From Olivibacter sp. SDN3 (GTDB lineage: Bacteria > Bacteroidota > Bacteroidia > Sphingobacteriales > Sphingobacteriaceae): DNA of 64,000 nt. The translations under genes were made by a program, and so were the position numbers. The number at the start of each line of letters is the position of its first letter. The first letter of the stretch is position 1. The stretch is taken from positions 992,001-1,056,000 of the forward strand of contig NZ_CP060497.1 in assembly GCF_014334135.1 (NCBI RefSeq), given 5' to 3'. The notes beneath the pieces are model-generated. The model did no database searches, was not told where the DNA came from, and saw nothing but the letters and a program-made list of their open reading frames with translations. Positions 19,787 to 28,142 of the stretch are shown piece by piece.

Positions 19787-19811
19787 ATTAAATGTTACTT
19801 TGACACTAATA
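19787..19811 (+). promoter_or_regulatory. Candidate AraR operator before araB
   Basis: ATTAAATGT (19787-19795), 7 nt, ACACTAATA. The left half equals that of the susC dyad and the spacing is the same; the right half departs at two positions. The centre contains TTACTTTGAC, which resembles a -7 box, so the site probably covers the araBDA promoter. It lies about 80 nt before the araB ATG. Confidence 0.55.
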
Positions 19812-19888
19812 ATATAGACTGACCATTTATAAGCCATTAATAAAAAAGCAGGCTGTTGTCAAAATTATGTATAATCAAAAGTGTCACA

Positions 19889-21598
19889 ATGAAGCATTCA
19901 TATGTTATAGGAGTAGATTACGGAACTGATTCAGTGCGCTCAGTGCTAGTAGATACCAGTAACGGTAAGGAGTTATCGTCCGCTATTCACCGTTATTCGC
20001 GATGGAAGAAAGGCTTATATTGCAACCCATCCGAAAATCGGTTTAGGCAACATCCATTGGATTATATTGAAGGGCTGGAACAAACCATTAAGGAATGTTT
20101 ACTTGCTCTACCAGCAGCCCAACGTGCTTCAGTAAAAGCCATATCTGTTGATACGACTGGATCTACGCCCGTAGCAGTGGATAAAAAAGGTACACCGCTA
20201 GCTATGCTATCCGATTTTCGGGAGAATCCCAACGCCATGTTTATATTGTGGAAAGACCATACAGCAGTGTTAGAGGCGGCAACAATTAATCAACATGCCA
20301 CTAAATTTGACATCAACTATCTGCAATACGTGGGTGGCGTTTACTCATCTGAATGGTTTTGGGCAAAACTTCTTCATATTCTACGATCAGATGAAAAGGT
20401 GCGTTCGGCGATATATACCTGGGTGGAGCACTGTGATTGGATACCTTTTCTTTTAACGGGAGGAAATGATGCCGGCCATATCAAACGGGGTGTGTGTTCT
20501 GCCGGACATAAGTCTTTATGGTCTGAAGCTTTTGAAGGCTATCCTCCAAACGATTTCTTTAGCAGCTTAGATCCTTTATTAGAAGGGTTTACTGATACGC
20601 TTTCCCGGGAAACCTACACCGCAGACAAATCTGCGGGGCACCTTTCTACAGAATGGGCCGACCGGTTCGGACTATCAACAGACGTAATCGTGGGAATAGG
20701 TGCTTTTGATGCTCATATGGGCGCAGTTGGCGGACAAATCGAACCTTATTATCTCAGCAAGGTAATGGGGACATCAACTTGCGATATGCTGGTTGCGCCT
20801 GCAGAAGAAGTTAGTGGTAACCTGGTACGGGGCATATGTGGACAAGTGAATGGTTCAGTCATTCCTGGAATGATCGGGATGGAGGCTGGACAATCTGCAT
20901 TTGGCGATGCTTATGCGTGGTATAAAAACCTTCTTCTATGGCCCCTCAAACACTTCAACGATCTAGACGATAATACGCGGGCTGTTTTAGATCAAGCCGT
21001 TATGGACGAGATAGAAGCTCAGCTCATACCTGCACTCAGCAATAAGGCAGCACAAATCCCACCAGATGAAAAACAGGAATTTGCAATCGACTGGTTAAAC
21101 GGTAGGCGTACACCAGACGCCAATCAATCGCTCAAAGGAGCACTCCTTGGATTAGATCTAGGTACTGATGCTGTACAACTATTCCGGGCAATAGCAGAAG
21201 CTACTTGTTTTGGCGCAAAAAATATTGTGAACAGATTTAATGAGCAAGGTGTTCAGGTAAAGGGGCTCATCGGTTTGGGAGGTGTAGCCAGAAAGTCCCC
21301 ATTTATTATGCAAATGATGGCAGATGTGATGAATATGCCTATAAAGATACATCGATCAGAACAAACTTGTGCCATAGGGGCGGCCATGTTCGCCGCTACG
21401 GTAGCCGGTGTCTACCCAACAGTTGAGAAGGCTATGCGAGCGATGGGACAAGGATTTGACGTCACTTATCTCCCTGATCAAAAACGAAATGCTATCTATG
21501 AAAACCGTTACAAAAGATACTTGCAGACCGGGGCTTTCATTGAAAGCACTATGACGTCGAAAAACAGCTTTATTCCGGAAGCAGCCATAGATTTATAA
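19889..21598 (+). CDS. araB: Ribulokinase
   Basis: A 569-residue FGGY-family kinase that phosphorylates L-ribulose to L-ribulose-5-phosphate. The N-terminal ATPase motif is YVIGVDYGTDSVRSVLVD, with DTTGSTP, GAFDAHMGAVGG and the C-terminal GLIGLGGVARKSPFIMQMMAD. The length fits E. coli AraB (566). A TTG at 19856 would extend the frame by 11 residues, but the ATG at 19889 puts the phosphate-binding loop at the usual distance from the start. Followed 12 bp later by araD. Confidence 0.93.
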   Translation: MKHSYVIGVDYGTDSVRSVLVDTSNGKELSSAIHRYSRWKKGLYCNPSENRFRQHPLDYIEGLEQTIKECLLALPAAQRASVKAISVDTTGSTPVAVDKKGTPLAMLSDFRENPNAMFILWKDHTAVLEAATINQHATKFDINYLQYVGGVYSSEWFWAKLLHILRSDEKVRSAIYTWVEHCDWIPFLLTGGNDAGHIKRGVCSAGHKSLWSEAFEGYPPNDFFSSLDPLLEGFTDTLSRETYTADKSAGHLSTEWADRFGLSTDVIVGIGAFDAHMGAVGGQIEPYYLSKVMGTSTCDMLVAPAEEVSGNLVRGICGQVNGSVIPGMIGMEAGQSAFGDAYAWYKNLLLWPLKHFNDLDDNTRAVLDQAVMDEIEAQLIPALSNKAAQIPPDEKQEFAIDWLNGRRTPDANQSLKGALLGLDLGTDAVQLFRAIAEATCFGAKNIVNRFNEQGVQVKGLIGLGGVARKSPFIMQMMADVMNMPIKIHRSEQTCAIGAAMFAATVAGVYPTVEKAMRAMGQGFDVTYLPDQKRNAIYENRYKRYLQTGAFIESTMTSKNSFIPEAAIDL

Positions 21599-21610
21599 AC
21601 TGATTGAAAC

Positions 21611-22309
21611 ATGAACAATTATAAAGATCTAAAACAGGAAGCATATGAAAGCAATATGCAGTTACCTAAACTAGGATTGGTACTCTTTACCTTTGGGAAT
21701 GTAAGTGTTGCCAATCGAACGGCAAAAGTTTTTGCTATTAAACCTAGTGGTGTTCCCTACGAAGATCTTCAGCCAGAAGATATGGTTGTCGTAGATTTCA
21801 ACGGCAATATTGTTGAAGGAGATTTACGGCCATCATCAGATACAAAAACACATGCCGTTTTATACAAACATTGGAAAGACATTGGGGGTATTGTACACAC
21901 ACATTCCACTTATGCCACCGCATGGGCTCAAAGTCAGCGTGATATACCGATTTATGGCACTACCCACGCTGACCATCTTACCACAGACATCCCCTGCGCT
22001 CCCCCTATGGCAGACGAAATGATTGCTGGCAATTATGAATATGAAACCGGTTTTCAGATTCTAAATCATTTTAACGAAAAACGGTTAGACTATAAGGAGG
22101 TAGAAATGATTTTAGTGGGTAATCATGCTCCTTTTACCTGGGGAACAACGGGAAAAAAAGCAGTGTACAATAGCGCTGTATTAGAATCCGTAGCGCAGAT
22201 GGCTTTATTGACAGAACAGATCAATCAGCAAGTTCCTCGATTGAAAAATGCGCTGATAAAAAAACATTACGAAAGAAAACACGGGCCAGATTCGTATTAC
22301 GGCCAATAA
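21611..22309 (+). CDS. araD: L-ribulose-5-phosphate 4-epimerase
   Basis: A 232-residue class II aldolase-fold enzyme that makes D-xylulose-5-phosphate, the link to the pentose phosphate pathway. Zinc ligands are readable as His96 and His98 (VHTHSTYATAWAQ) and His172 (VGNHAPFTWG), each one off from E. coli AraD numbering (95, 97, 171). The substrate loop GNVSVANRT and the segment GTTHADHL are also present. Second gene of the araBDA-symporter operon. Confidence 0.94.
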   Translation: MNNYKDLKQEAYESNMQLPKLGLVLFTFGNVSVANRTAKVFAIKPSGVPYEDLQPEDMVVVDFNGNIVEGDLRPSSDTKTHAVLYKHWKDIGGIVHTHSTYATAWAQSQRDIPIYGTTHADHLTTDIPCAPPMADEMIAGNYEYETGFQILNHFNEKRLDYKEVEMILVGNHAPFTWGTTGKKAVYNSAVLESVAQMALLTEQINQQVPRLKNALIKKHYERKHGPDSYYGQ

Positions 22310-22389
22310 GGAACAGTTATTCTAAAAATGTTGATTAATAAACATAATGCACAAGGCGTAAACGATTACGAAAATTACCATTAATAAAC

Positions 22390-23889
22390 ATGCTTACATT
22401 AAAAAATTTTGAAGTTTGGTTCATCACCGGCAGTCAGGATCTCTACGGCCCGGAAACGCTTGCCCAAGCAGCAACCCATGCGCAGGAGATTGCACAATAT
22501 TTAAGTGATCACTCCACAATTCCTGTAAAGGTTGTTTACAAGCCCATTGTAAAGAATTCGGAAGAAATTTTTGACACGATCTCACAGGCCAATACGTCGC
22601 GGGAATGTATCGGCCTCATTACTTGGATGCATACATTTTCTCCTGCGAAAATGTGGATAAGGGGGCTAGACGTGTTAAAGAAGCCTCTACTTCATCTTCA
22701 CACGCAATTTAACCGAGATATTCCCTGGGATGCCATTGATATGGACTTCATGAACCTGAACCAGAGCGCACATGGTGATCGGGAGTTTGGTTTCATTGTT
22801 TCCCGTATGCGCATCAATCGAAAAGTGGTTACCGGTTTTTGGCAAGACGAAGAAGTTATAAACAAAATAAATATTTGGACGCGTGCGGCAGCAGCCTGGA
22901 ACGACTGGCAAGGAGCCAAATTTGTGCGTTTCGGAGATAATATGCGTAATGTCGCTGTTACAGACGGCGATAAAGTAGCAGCGGAAATGAAATTTGGCTT
23001 TTCTGTTAATACCTATGCGATCGGTGATCTAGTAGCTGCGATTAATAAGGTGACAGACGATCAGGTCAACAGCTTGGTCACACAGTATGAGCAGTGTTAT
23101 CTTTTGGCAGAAAATGTACAGAAGGGCGGAGCGCTTCGGCAACATGTAATCGATGCGGCCAGAATTGAACTGGGATTAAAAACATTTTTAGAAAAGGGTG
23201 GCTTCAAAGGGTTTACAGATTCGTTTGAAGATTTACATGGTATGGTTCAGCTTCCTGGAATTGCTGTTCAACGGTTAATGGAACAAGGCTATGGCTTTGC
23301 AGGTGAAGGTGATTGGAAAACGCCGGCACTGGTTAGGGCCTGTAAAGTAATGGCCTCTGGCCTGAAAGGGGCCAATGCTTTCATGGAAGACTATACCTAT
23401 CATTTTGATCCGGCAAACATGATGGTTTTAGGTTCGCATATGTTAGAAGTAGACGCTTCTTTAGCTAAAGAAAAACCACGTTTGGAAGTCCATCCACTGG
23501 GGATTGGGGGCAAAGCAGACCCCGCGAGATTGGTGTTCAACTCTTCTGGTGGACCAGCATTGAACGCCTCTTTAATTGATATGGGTAACCGATTCAGGCT
23601 GATTGTAAATACAGTAGAAGGTATCGATGTAGAGCAACAGCTCCCGAAACTTCCTGTAGCACGTGTATTCTGGAAGCCGCTACCTGATATGAAAACAGCC
23701 TGTACAGCATGGATATATGCCGGAGGAGCACATCATACGGTCTATAGCCAAAACCTTACTTCGGAATACCTAGAAGACTTCGCTCGCATAGCCGATATAG
23801 AATTCGTAAAAATTGACCACCATACACAGCTCGACCGATTTGAAAACGAATTAAAATGGAGTGAAGTATATTATCAGCTACATCAATAA
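22390..23889 (+). CDS. araA: L-arabinose isomerase
   Basis: A 499-residue enzyme converting L-arabinose to L-ribulose. The manganese and catalytic residues sit as in E. coli AraA: Glu306 (AGEGDWKT), Glu333 (FMEDYTYHF), His350 (GSHMLEVD) and His449 (GGAHHTVYS). The start [24 protein letters not shown] is family typical. An 80-bp gap separates it from araD; a 12-nt direct repeat ATTAATAAACAT occurs in it at 22334 and 22380, the second running into the ATG. A terminator-like hairpin follows. Confidence 0.96.
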   Translation: MLTLKNFEVWFITGSQDLYGPETLAQAATHAQEIAQYLSDHSTIPVKVVYKPIVKNSEEIFDTISQANTSRECIGLITWMHTFSPAKMWIRGLDVLKKPLLHLHTQFNRDIPWDAIDMDFMNLNQSAHGDREFGFIVSRMRINRKVVTGFWQDEEVINKINIWTRAAAAWNDWQGAKFVRFGDNMRNVAVTDGDKVAAEMKFGFSVNTYAIGDLVAAINKVTDDQVNSLVTQYEQCYLLAENVQKGGALRQHVIDAARIELGLKTFLEKGGFKGFTDSFEDLHGMVQLPGIAVQRLMEQGYGFAGEGDWKTPALVRACKVMASGLKGANAFMEDYTYHFDPANMMVLGSHMLEVDASLAKEKPRLEVHPLGIGGKADPARLVFNSSGGPALNASLIDMGNRFRLIVNTVEGIDVEQQLPKLPVARVFWKPLPDMKTACTAWIYAGGAHHTVYSQNLTSEYLEDFARIADIEFVKIDHHTQLDRFENELKWSEVYYQLHQ

Positions 23890-23892
23890 ATC

Positions 23893-23923
23893 AAGAAGTG
23901 TGCTTTAAGAGCATACTTCTTTT
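23893..23923 (+). terminator. Hairpin with T-run after araA
   Basis: AAGAAGTGTGCT (23893-23904) and AGCATACTTCTT (23910-23921) pair with one G-T mismatch around a 5-nt loop and run into TTTT. It may lower expression of the symporter gene relative to araBDA, or separate the two. Confidence 0.6.
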
Positions 23924-23958
23924 CTGCATTTACATAAACAACCCTTTAGCGTTAACCA

Positions 23959-25656
23959 ATGGAAAAATTTGCACCTGTTGACTACATCATATTTTTCATC
24001 TACTTTGTCGTTGTTGCCGGATATGGCTACTGGATTTATCAAAAAAAACGCTCAACAGTAGCCGATAGTAAAGACTATTTCCTTGCTGAAGGATCTTTAA
24101 CTTGGTGGGCAATTGGGGCGTCGCTCATAGCTTCCAACATCTCCGCCGAACAATTTATAGGCATGAGCGGCAACGGCTTTACTGTCGGTATAGCAGTAGC
24201 TGCCTATGAATGGGTCGCAGCACTGGCATTAATTATTGTCGCCGTGTGGTTTATTCCTGTTTATTTGAAGAACAAGATATTTACCATGCCACAATTCTTA
24301 AATAATCGCTATAACGAAACCACCAGTTTAATCATGGCCGTATTCTGGTTATTCTTATATATTTTTGTAAACCTTACTTCCATTCTTTTTCTAGGCGCAC
24401 TAGCTATCAACAACCTTGCTGGCGGGGGGAGTTTCCATCTTATCGTAATAGCCTTGGCTATATTTGCCATTGTGATTACCTTAGGTGGGATGCGTGTAAT
24501 TGGTTTCACTGATGTTATACAAGTACTCGTTTTAATTATTGGAGGTGTAGCTACCACCTATATCGCGCTCACCTTAGTAAGTGAGCACTTTGGGTTAGGG
24601 AAGAATGTATTGGCAGGTTTTACCCAACTCATGAAAGATTCTCCGGAACATTTCAAGATGATTATTGATAAACCCACCGAAAATTCTACGCAAGAAGAGA
24701 TTAATAAATACCTAATGTTACCTGGTTTAGGAATGTATTTAGCAGGTATCTGGATTGTGAATTTGAATTATTGGGGATGTAATCAGTATATCACCCAACG
24801 TGCTTTAGGGGCAGACCTAAAGACCGCTCGTACCGGAATTTTATTTGCTGGTTTCCTTAAGTTATTTATGCCCGTCATTGTGATGTTACCTGGTATTGCC
24901 GCTTATGTACTGTATAAAAACGGTGCGCTACAAGAAGAGATGGCCCCGGCAGGAAATTTCAATCCAGATAATGCCTATTCGGCCATTTTGGGATTCCTGC
25001 CCGACGGAATGAAAGGGCTTTCACTGGCGGCGCTCACCGCTGCCATTGTCGCATCTCTTGCTGGTAAAGCCAATAGCATTGCCACTATATTTACGATGGA
25101 TATCTACAAGAAATATATGAAAAAAGATGCCTCAGAAGAAAACCTAGTCTCGGTGGGTAAAATAACCGTTATAATAGCTATTGCGGCTTCCATTTTATTT
25201 ACTTGGGATGACATGTTGGGCATCGGTGGAGAAGGTGGATTTACCTTCATTCAAAAATATACCGGTTTTATCAGTCCAGGCGTATTAGCCATGTTTTTGC
25301 TTGGTATGTTCTGGAAGCGAACAACAGGCAGTGCAGCCATCGTTGGGCTTATTCTTGGCTTCGTACTATCCGTATTATTTAATAATTACGCCCCTTCCTG
25401 GTTTGGCAGGGAAACGTGGCTTTACACCGCTTACCCTACTGGACGAGGTGGCTTTGAGATACCTTTCCAGATTTGTATGGGTTTATCTTTTTTATTTACT
25501 GTTATCGCCATGATCGTTATAAGTTTTGCAGGTCCTAAAGTAAATCCAAAAGCGTTTGCTATAGATTCTAAAATGTTCAAGGTAGAACCTTCTGTATTGA
25601 TCATGATTGTCATTACTATTTTATTGGTGAGCGCGCTTTATGTCAGGTTTTGGTAA
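23959..25656 (+). CDS. Sodium/solute symporter (SSS family), probable L-arabinose transporter
   Basis: A 565-residue membrane protein with about 14 helices, of the SGLT-like branch. Markers: SLIASNISAEQFIGMSGNGF (helix 1 sodium-site region), NLNYWGCNQYITQRALGA, and AALTAAIVASLAGKANSIATIFTMDIYKKY. It would import sugar with sodium across the inner membrane. Position after araBDA makes L-arabinose the likely substrate. Its stop codon lies in the first copy of a small direct repeat, TTTTGGTAAAGGCTC (25648-25662) and TTTTGTAAAGGCTC (25675-25688). Confidence 0.88.
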   Translation: MEKFAPVDYIIFFIYFVVVAGYGYWIYQKKRSTVADSKDYFLAEGSLTWWAIGASLIASNISAEQFIGMSGNGFTVGIAVAAYEWVAALALIIVAVWFIPVYLKNKIFTMPQFLNNRYNETTSLIMAVFWLFLYIFVNLTSILFLGALAINNLAGGGSFHLIVIALAIFAIVITLGGMRVIGFTDVIQVLVLIIGGVATTYIALTLVSEHFGLGKNVLAGFTQLMKDSPEHFKMIIDKPTENSTQEEINKYLMLPGLGMYLAGIWIVNLNYWGCNQYITQRALGADLKTARTGILFAGFLKLFMPVIVMLPGIAAYVLYKNGALQEEMAPAGNFNPDNAYSAILGFLPDGMKGLSLAALTAAIVASLAGKANSIATIFTMDIYKKYMKKDASEENLVSVGKITVIIAIAASILFTWDDMLGIGGEGGFTFIQKYTGFISPGVLAMFLLGMFWKRTTGSAAIVGLILGFVLSVLFNNYAPSWFGRETWLYTAYPTGRGGFEIPFQICMGLSFLFTVIAMIVISFAGPKVNPKAFAIDSKMFKVEPSVLIMIVITILLVSALYVRFW

Positions 25657-25730
25657 AGGCTCCTCCGATTACCATTTTGTAAAGGCTCTGCTAATATTTA
25701 TGTAAAAAACATAATTTTATAGAACAAAAA

Positions 25731-25762
25731 TTGCATTAACAAAATTTTATTTTATACATTTG
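25731..25762 (+). promoter_or_regulatory. Strong promoter of the arginine operon
   Basis: TTG (25731-25733), 21 nt, TACATTTG (25755-25762) is a full match to the Bacteroidetes -33/-7 elements. Transcription should start near 25769, about 310 nt before the first structural gene. Just upstream a small dyad TTATGT-N5-ACATAA (25698-25714) could bind a regulator. Confidence 0.75.
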
Positions 25763-25768
25763 CATCTA

Positions 25769-26080
25769 CTATCCATAAAAATGGGTGTTTTAGATGAATA
25801 TATTAAACCTTTATATTGCGAATAATGCTAAGCAGGCCCAAGTTGGGTATGCTCAGGTAATGATTTGTGAAAAGGTTCTTACCAGTAAACTGGTACTAAG
25901 AGTCCGACGACCCATTATGCCCCGGGCATGATTTCGAGGGCATACCCATTTACCTACAAATACAGTAGCGAGTCCGGTTATTGTACTACATCAACAAAGA
26001 ATTAACAAACAGATAATTTAAATCAAACGTTAGAGCAAAATGCGTTATTTTGTTTTGTTCTCTTGGGTCATTTTCATTCA
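25769..26080 (+). promoter_or_regulatory. Long structured leader of the arginine operon (candidate attenuator)
   Basis: Segment A, TGGGTATGCTC (25844-25854), pairs with segment C, GAGGGCATACCCA (25936-25948 region), over about 11 bp with one G-T pair. Segment C can instead pair with segment B, ATGCCC (25917-25922), which overlaps the last Arg codon. ACCAG-TAAA-CTGGT (25881-25894) is a further hairpin. Ribosome position on the leader frame at 25794-25931 would decide which stem forms. No GC-rich terminator is present; an AT-rich hairpin CAAAAT/ATTTTG with Ts (26036-26056) lies just before the acyltransferase ATG. The mechanism (transcription or translation control) is open. Confidence 0.55.
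25794..25931 (+). CDS. Candidate arginine leader peptide (45 codons)
   Basis: An ATG about 25 nt after the predicted transcription start opens a 45-codon frame ending ...RVRRPIMPRA-stop. All four arginine codons (AGA, CGA, CGA, CGG at residues 36, 38, 39, 44) fall in the last ten codons, overlapping RNA segments that can form alternative stems. This is the layout expected of a leader peptide that senses charged tRNA-Arg, placed before an arginine biosynthesis operon. No Shine-Dalgarno is evident, which is usual in this phylum. Translation is not proven. Confidence 0.5.
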   Translation: MNILNLYIANNAKQAQVGYAQVMICEKVLTSKLVLRVRRPIMPRA

Positions 26081-26776
26081 ATGAATACTTCAAATTTTGT
26101 TGTTATTCCTGCCAATGAATCGCATATAGGATATGCTGAGCAGATTTGTAACGAAATGGCAGAGTCTGCCAAAGCGCGAGGGACAGGTATTGCACGTAGA
26201 AAACCTGAATATATTGTCAATAAAATGCTTGAGGGTAAAGCCGTCATAGCACTTCATAAGGATGGCACCTGGGCCGGCTTTTGCTACATTGAAACTTGGA
26301 GTCACGGGGAATACGTGGCTAACTCGGGGCTCATAGTAAATGCTACCTTCAGAAAAGAAGGGCTAGCGAAAGCTATTAAAAAGCGCATATTCGAATTGTC
26401 AAGGGAAAAGTATCCTAAAGCCAAAATATTCGGGCTGACCACCGGTTTTGCCGTTATGAAAATAAATTCTGATCTAGGTTATGAACCCGTTCCCTATTCC
26501 GAATTAACACAGGACGAGGAGTTTTGGAAGGGTTGCCAAAGTTGCGTAAATTACGACATTTTGATGAGTAAAGAACGTAAAAACTGTATGTGCACTGCCA
26601 TGCTGTGGGACCCGGCGGAAAAAGAAAGAGAATTACGCCAAAAAATTGAGCAAAAGGCAAAAGCAAAGGAACGGCTAAAACAAATGCAAAAGAAGCATTC
26701 ACTATTAAAACGCATAGAATTAAGTTTACGGAGACGCAGTAAAATTATAGGATCTTTACTTCTCGCATTCGACTAA
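26081..26776 (+). CDS. GNAT-family acyltransferase, probable N-acylglutamate synthase of arginine synthesis
   Basis: A 231-residue GNAT protein; the acyl-CoA-binding region is around VNATFRKEGLAKAIKKRIFEL (about 86-107). It is unlike ArgA or ArgJ but stands first in an operon that lacks any other enzyme for acylating glutamate, so it is the best candidate for that step (inference). Odd features: a cysteine cluster C152-x2-C155-x13-C169-x-C171 that could bind metal, and a basic, lysine-rich C-terminal helix (about 180-225). The ATG at 26081 is preferred over an in-frame TTG at 26063. Confidence 0.75.
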   Translation: MNTSNFVVIPANESHIGYAEQICNEMAESAKARGTGIARRKPEYIVNKMLEGKAVIALHKDGTWAGFCYIETWSHGEYVANSGLIVNATFRKEGLAKAIKKRIFELSREKYPKAKIFGLTTGFAVMKINSDLGYEPVPYSELTQDEEFWKGCQSCVNYDILMSKERKNCMCTAMLWDPAEKERELRQKIEQKAKAKERLKQMQKKHSLLKRIELSLRRRSKIIGSLLLAFD

Positions 26777-26834
26777 CAATCGTCACATTATGCTAGACAG
26801 GTGCTACCAGCTGGCTCACCAAAAAATAGACAAA

Positions 26835-28022
26835 ATGAATAAAAAAGTAGTATTAGCATTTAGTGGAGGATTAGACACCTCTTTCTGCACGATTTATCTT
26901 GCAAAAGATATGGGACTTGAAGTGCATTCGGTTATCGTTAATACCGGCGGTTTTTCTGATGAGGAGCTGAAACAGATAGAGGTTCGCGCATACGAGTTAG
27001 GTGTTGCCTCTCACGCGACGGTAGACGAAACACAAAATTATTATAACGATAGTATTAAGTACCTCATTTTTGGGAATGTATTAAAAAATGCGACCTATCC
27101 GCTTTCTGTAAGCGCTGAGAGAGTTTGCCAGGCTACGGCCATAGCCAACTACGTTAAAAAGATAGGAGCCTCATATGTAGCACATGGAAGCACTGGTGCA
27201 GGGAATGATCAAGTTAGATTTGACATGATATTTAATATCCTCATCCCAGATGTTGAAATCATCACTCCTATTCGTGATCTAAAGCTGAGCCGTGAATCAG
27301 AGATTGATTACTTACACAACCATGGTGTGAGCTATAATGCTGAAAAAGCAAAATACTCAATCAACAAGGGCATTTGGGGAACCTCCGTTGGCGGAAAGGA
27401 AACATTAACGTCCCATGAAACGCTTCCTGAGGAAGCATGGCCTACACCTGTTACAACTACTGAGAGCAAACGTATAACCTTAACATTTAAGAACGGCGAA
27501 CCTGTAGCCATAGATGGGGATCATCTTGGCCCGGTAAAAGTAATTCAGCAACTACAGGCAATCGCTCAACCTTACGGCATCGGTCGAGATATACATATAG
27601 GAGACACTATAATAGGGATAAAAGGACGTGTGGGATTTGAGGCGGCAGCACCAGTAATCATTATCAAGGCACACCATACGTTAGAAAAACATACCTTAAC
27701 AAAGTGGCAACTGAGCTGGAAAGATCAACTAGCTTCTTTTTACGGTAATTGGATGCATGAGGGACAGTTTCATGACCCTGTGATGCGTGACATTGAAGCC
27801 TTTTTGCAACAGTCGCAGGAAACCGTTAGCGGTGACGTGCAGCTAGAACTTCATCCGTACCGGTTTAATATTATAGGCATCACCTCTGCCCATGACCTGA
27901 TGTCTAACAAATTTGGTAGCTATGGTGAGATGAATAATGCTTGGACAGGAGAGGATGTAAAAGGTTTTTCGAAAATTTTTGGTAACCAAGTGATGATCTG
28001 GCATAAAGTCAATCAGAAATAA
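26835..28022 (+). CDS. argG: Argininosuccinate synthase
   Basis: A 395-residue ATP-pyrophosphatase that joins citrulline and aspartate. The PP-loop is SGGLDTS within VVLAFSGGLDTSFC at the N-terminus, followed by AHGSTGAGNDQVRFD and SINKGIWGTSVGG. The ATG at 26790 would add 15 residues that do not look like the family, so 26835 (MNKKVVLAF) is taken as the start. Second gene of the arginine operon, 58 bp after the acyltransferase. Confidence 0.95.
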   Translation: MNKKVVLAFSGGLDTSFCTIYLAKDMGLEVHSVIVNTGGFSDEELKQIEVRAYELGVASHATVDETQNYYNDSIKYLIFGNVLKNATYPLSVSAERVCQATAIANYVKKIGASYVAHGSTGAGNDQVRFDMIFNILIPDVEIITPIRDLKLSRESEIDYLHNHGVSYNAEKAKYSINKGIWGTSVGGKETLTSHETLPEEAWPTPVTTTESKRITLTFKNGEPVAIDGDHLGPVKVIQQLQAIAQPYGIGRDIHIGDTIIGIKGRVGFEAAAPVIIIKAHHTLEKHTLTKWQLSWKDQLASFYGNWMHEGQFHDPVMRDIEAFLQQSQETVSGDVQLELHPYRFNIIGITSAHDLMSNKFGSYGEMNNAWTGEDVKGFSKIFGNQVMIWHKVNQK

Positions 28023-28142
28023 AATCAACACACTTATGTTGTTAGCCACTGCATCAGTCGCTTAACAGGTGAAAAGACTTAAAAACTATTCCCCTCTCAC
28101 CGACGATCAGCAGCTGACACTGAATTTCTAAACACTAGCAAA

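Noticed and set aside
22331-22345. A further AraR site before araA (ATGT...ACAT)
   Set aside because: The half sites are 10 nt apart instead of 7 and the region is AT-rich, so chance is likely.
25648-25688. Direct repeat TTTTG(G)TAAAGGCTC as a recombination or attachment site
   Set aside because: It is short, spans a stop codon and has no integrase or mobile gene beside it.
25781-25825. Another short frame (MGVLDEYIKPLYCE) in the arginine leader
   Set aside because: It has no arginine codon, ends before the structured part and overlaps the better candidate in another frame.
25790-25830. An ARG box (ArgR site) near TGAATATATTAAAC
   Set aside because: Only one half resembles the box; the other half is missing and no argR is nearby.
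25769-26080. The arginine leader as a known riboswitch, T-box or tRNA-like element
   Set aside because: I could not match it to any conserved core I know, and the leader-peptide reading explains the codons better.
28023-28142. An arginine leader in the argG-argC gap
   Set aside because: The only short frame (MLLATASVA) has no arginine codon and there is no terminator.
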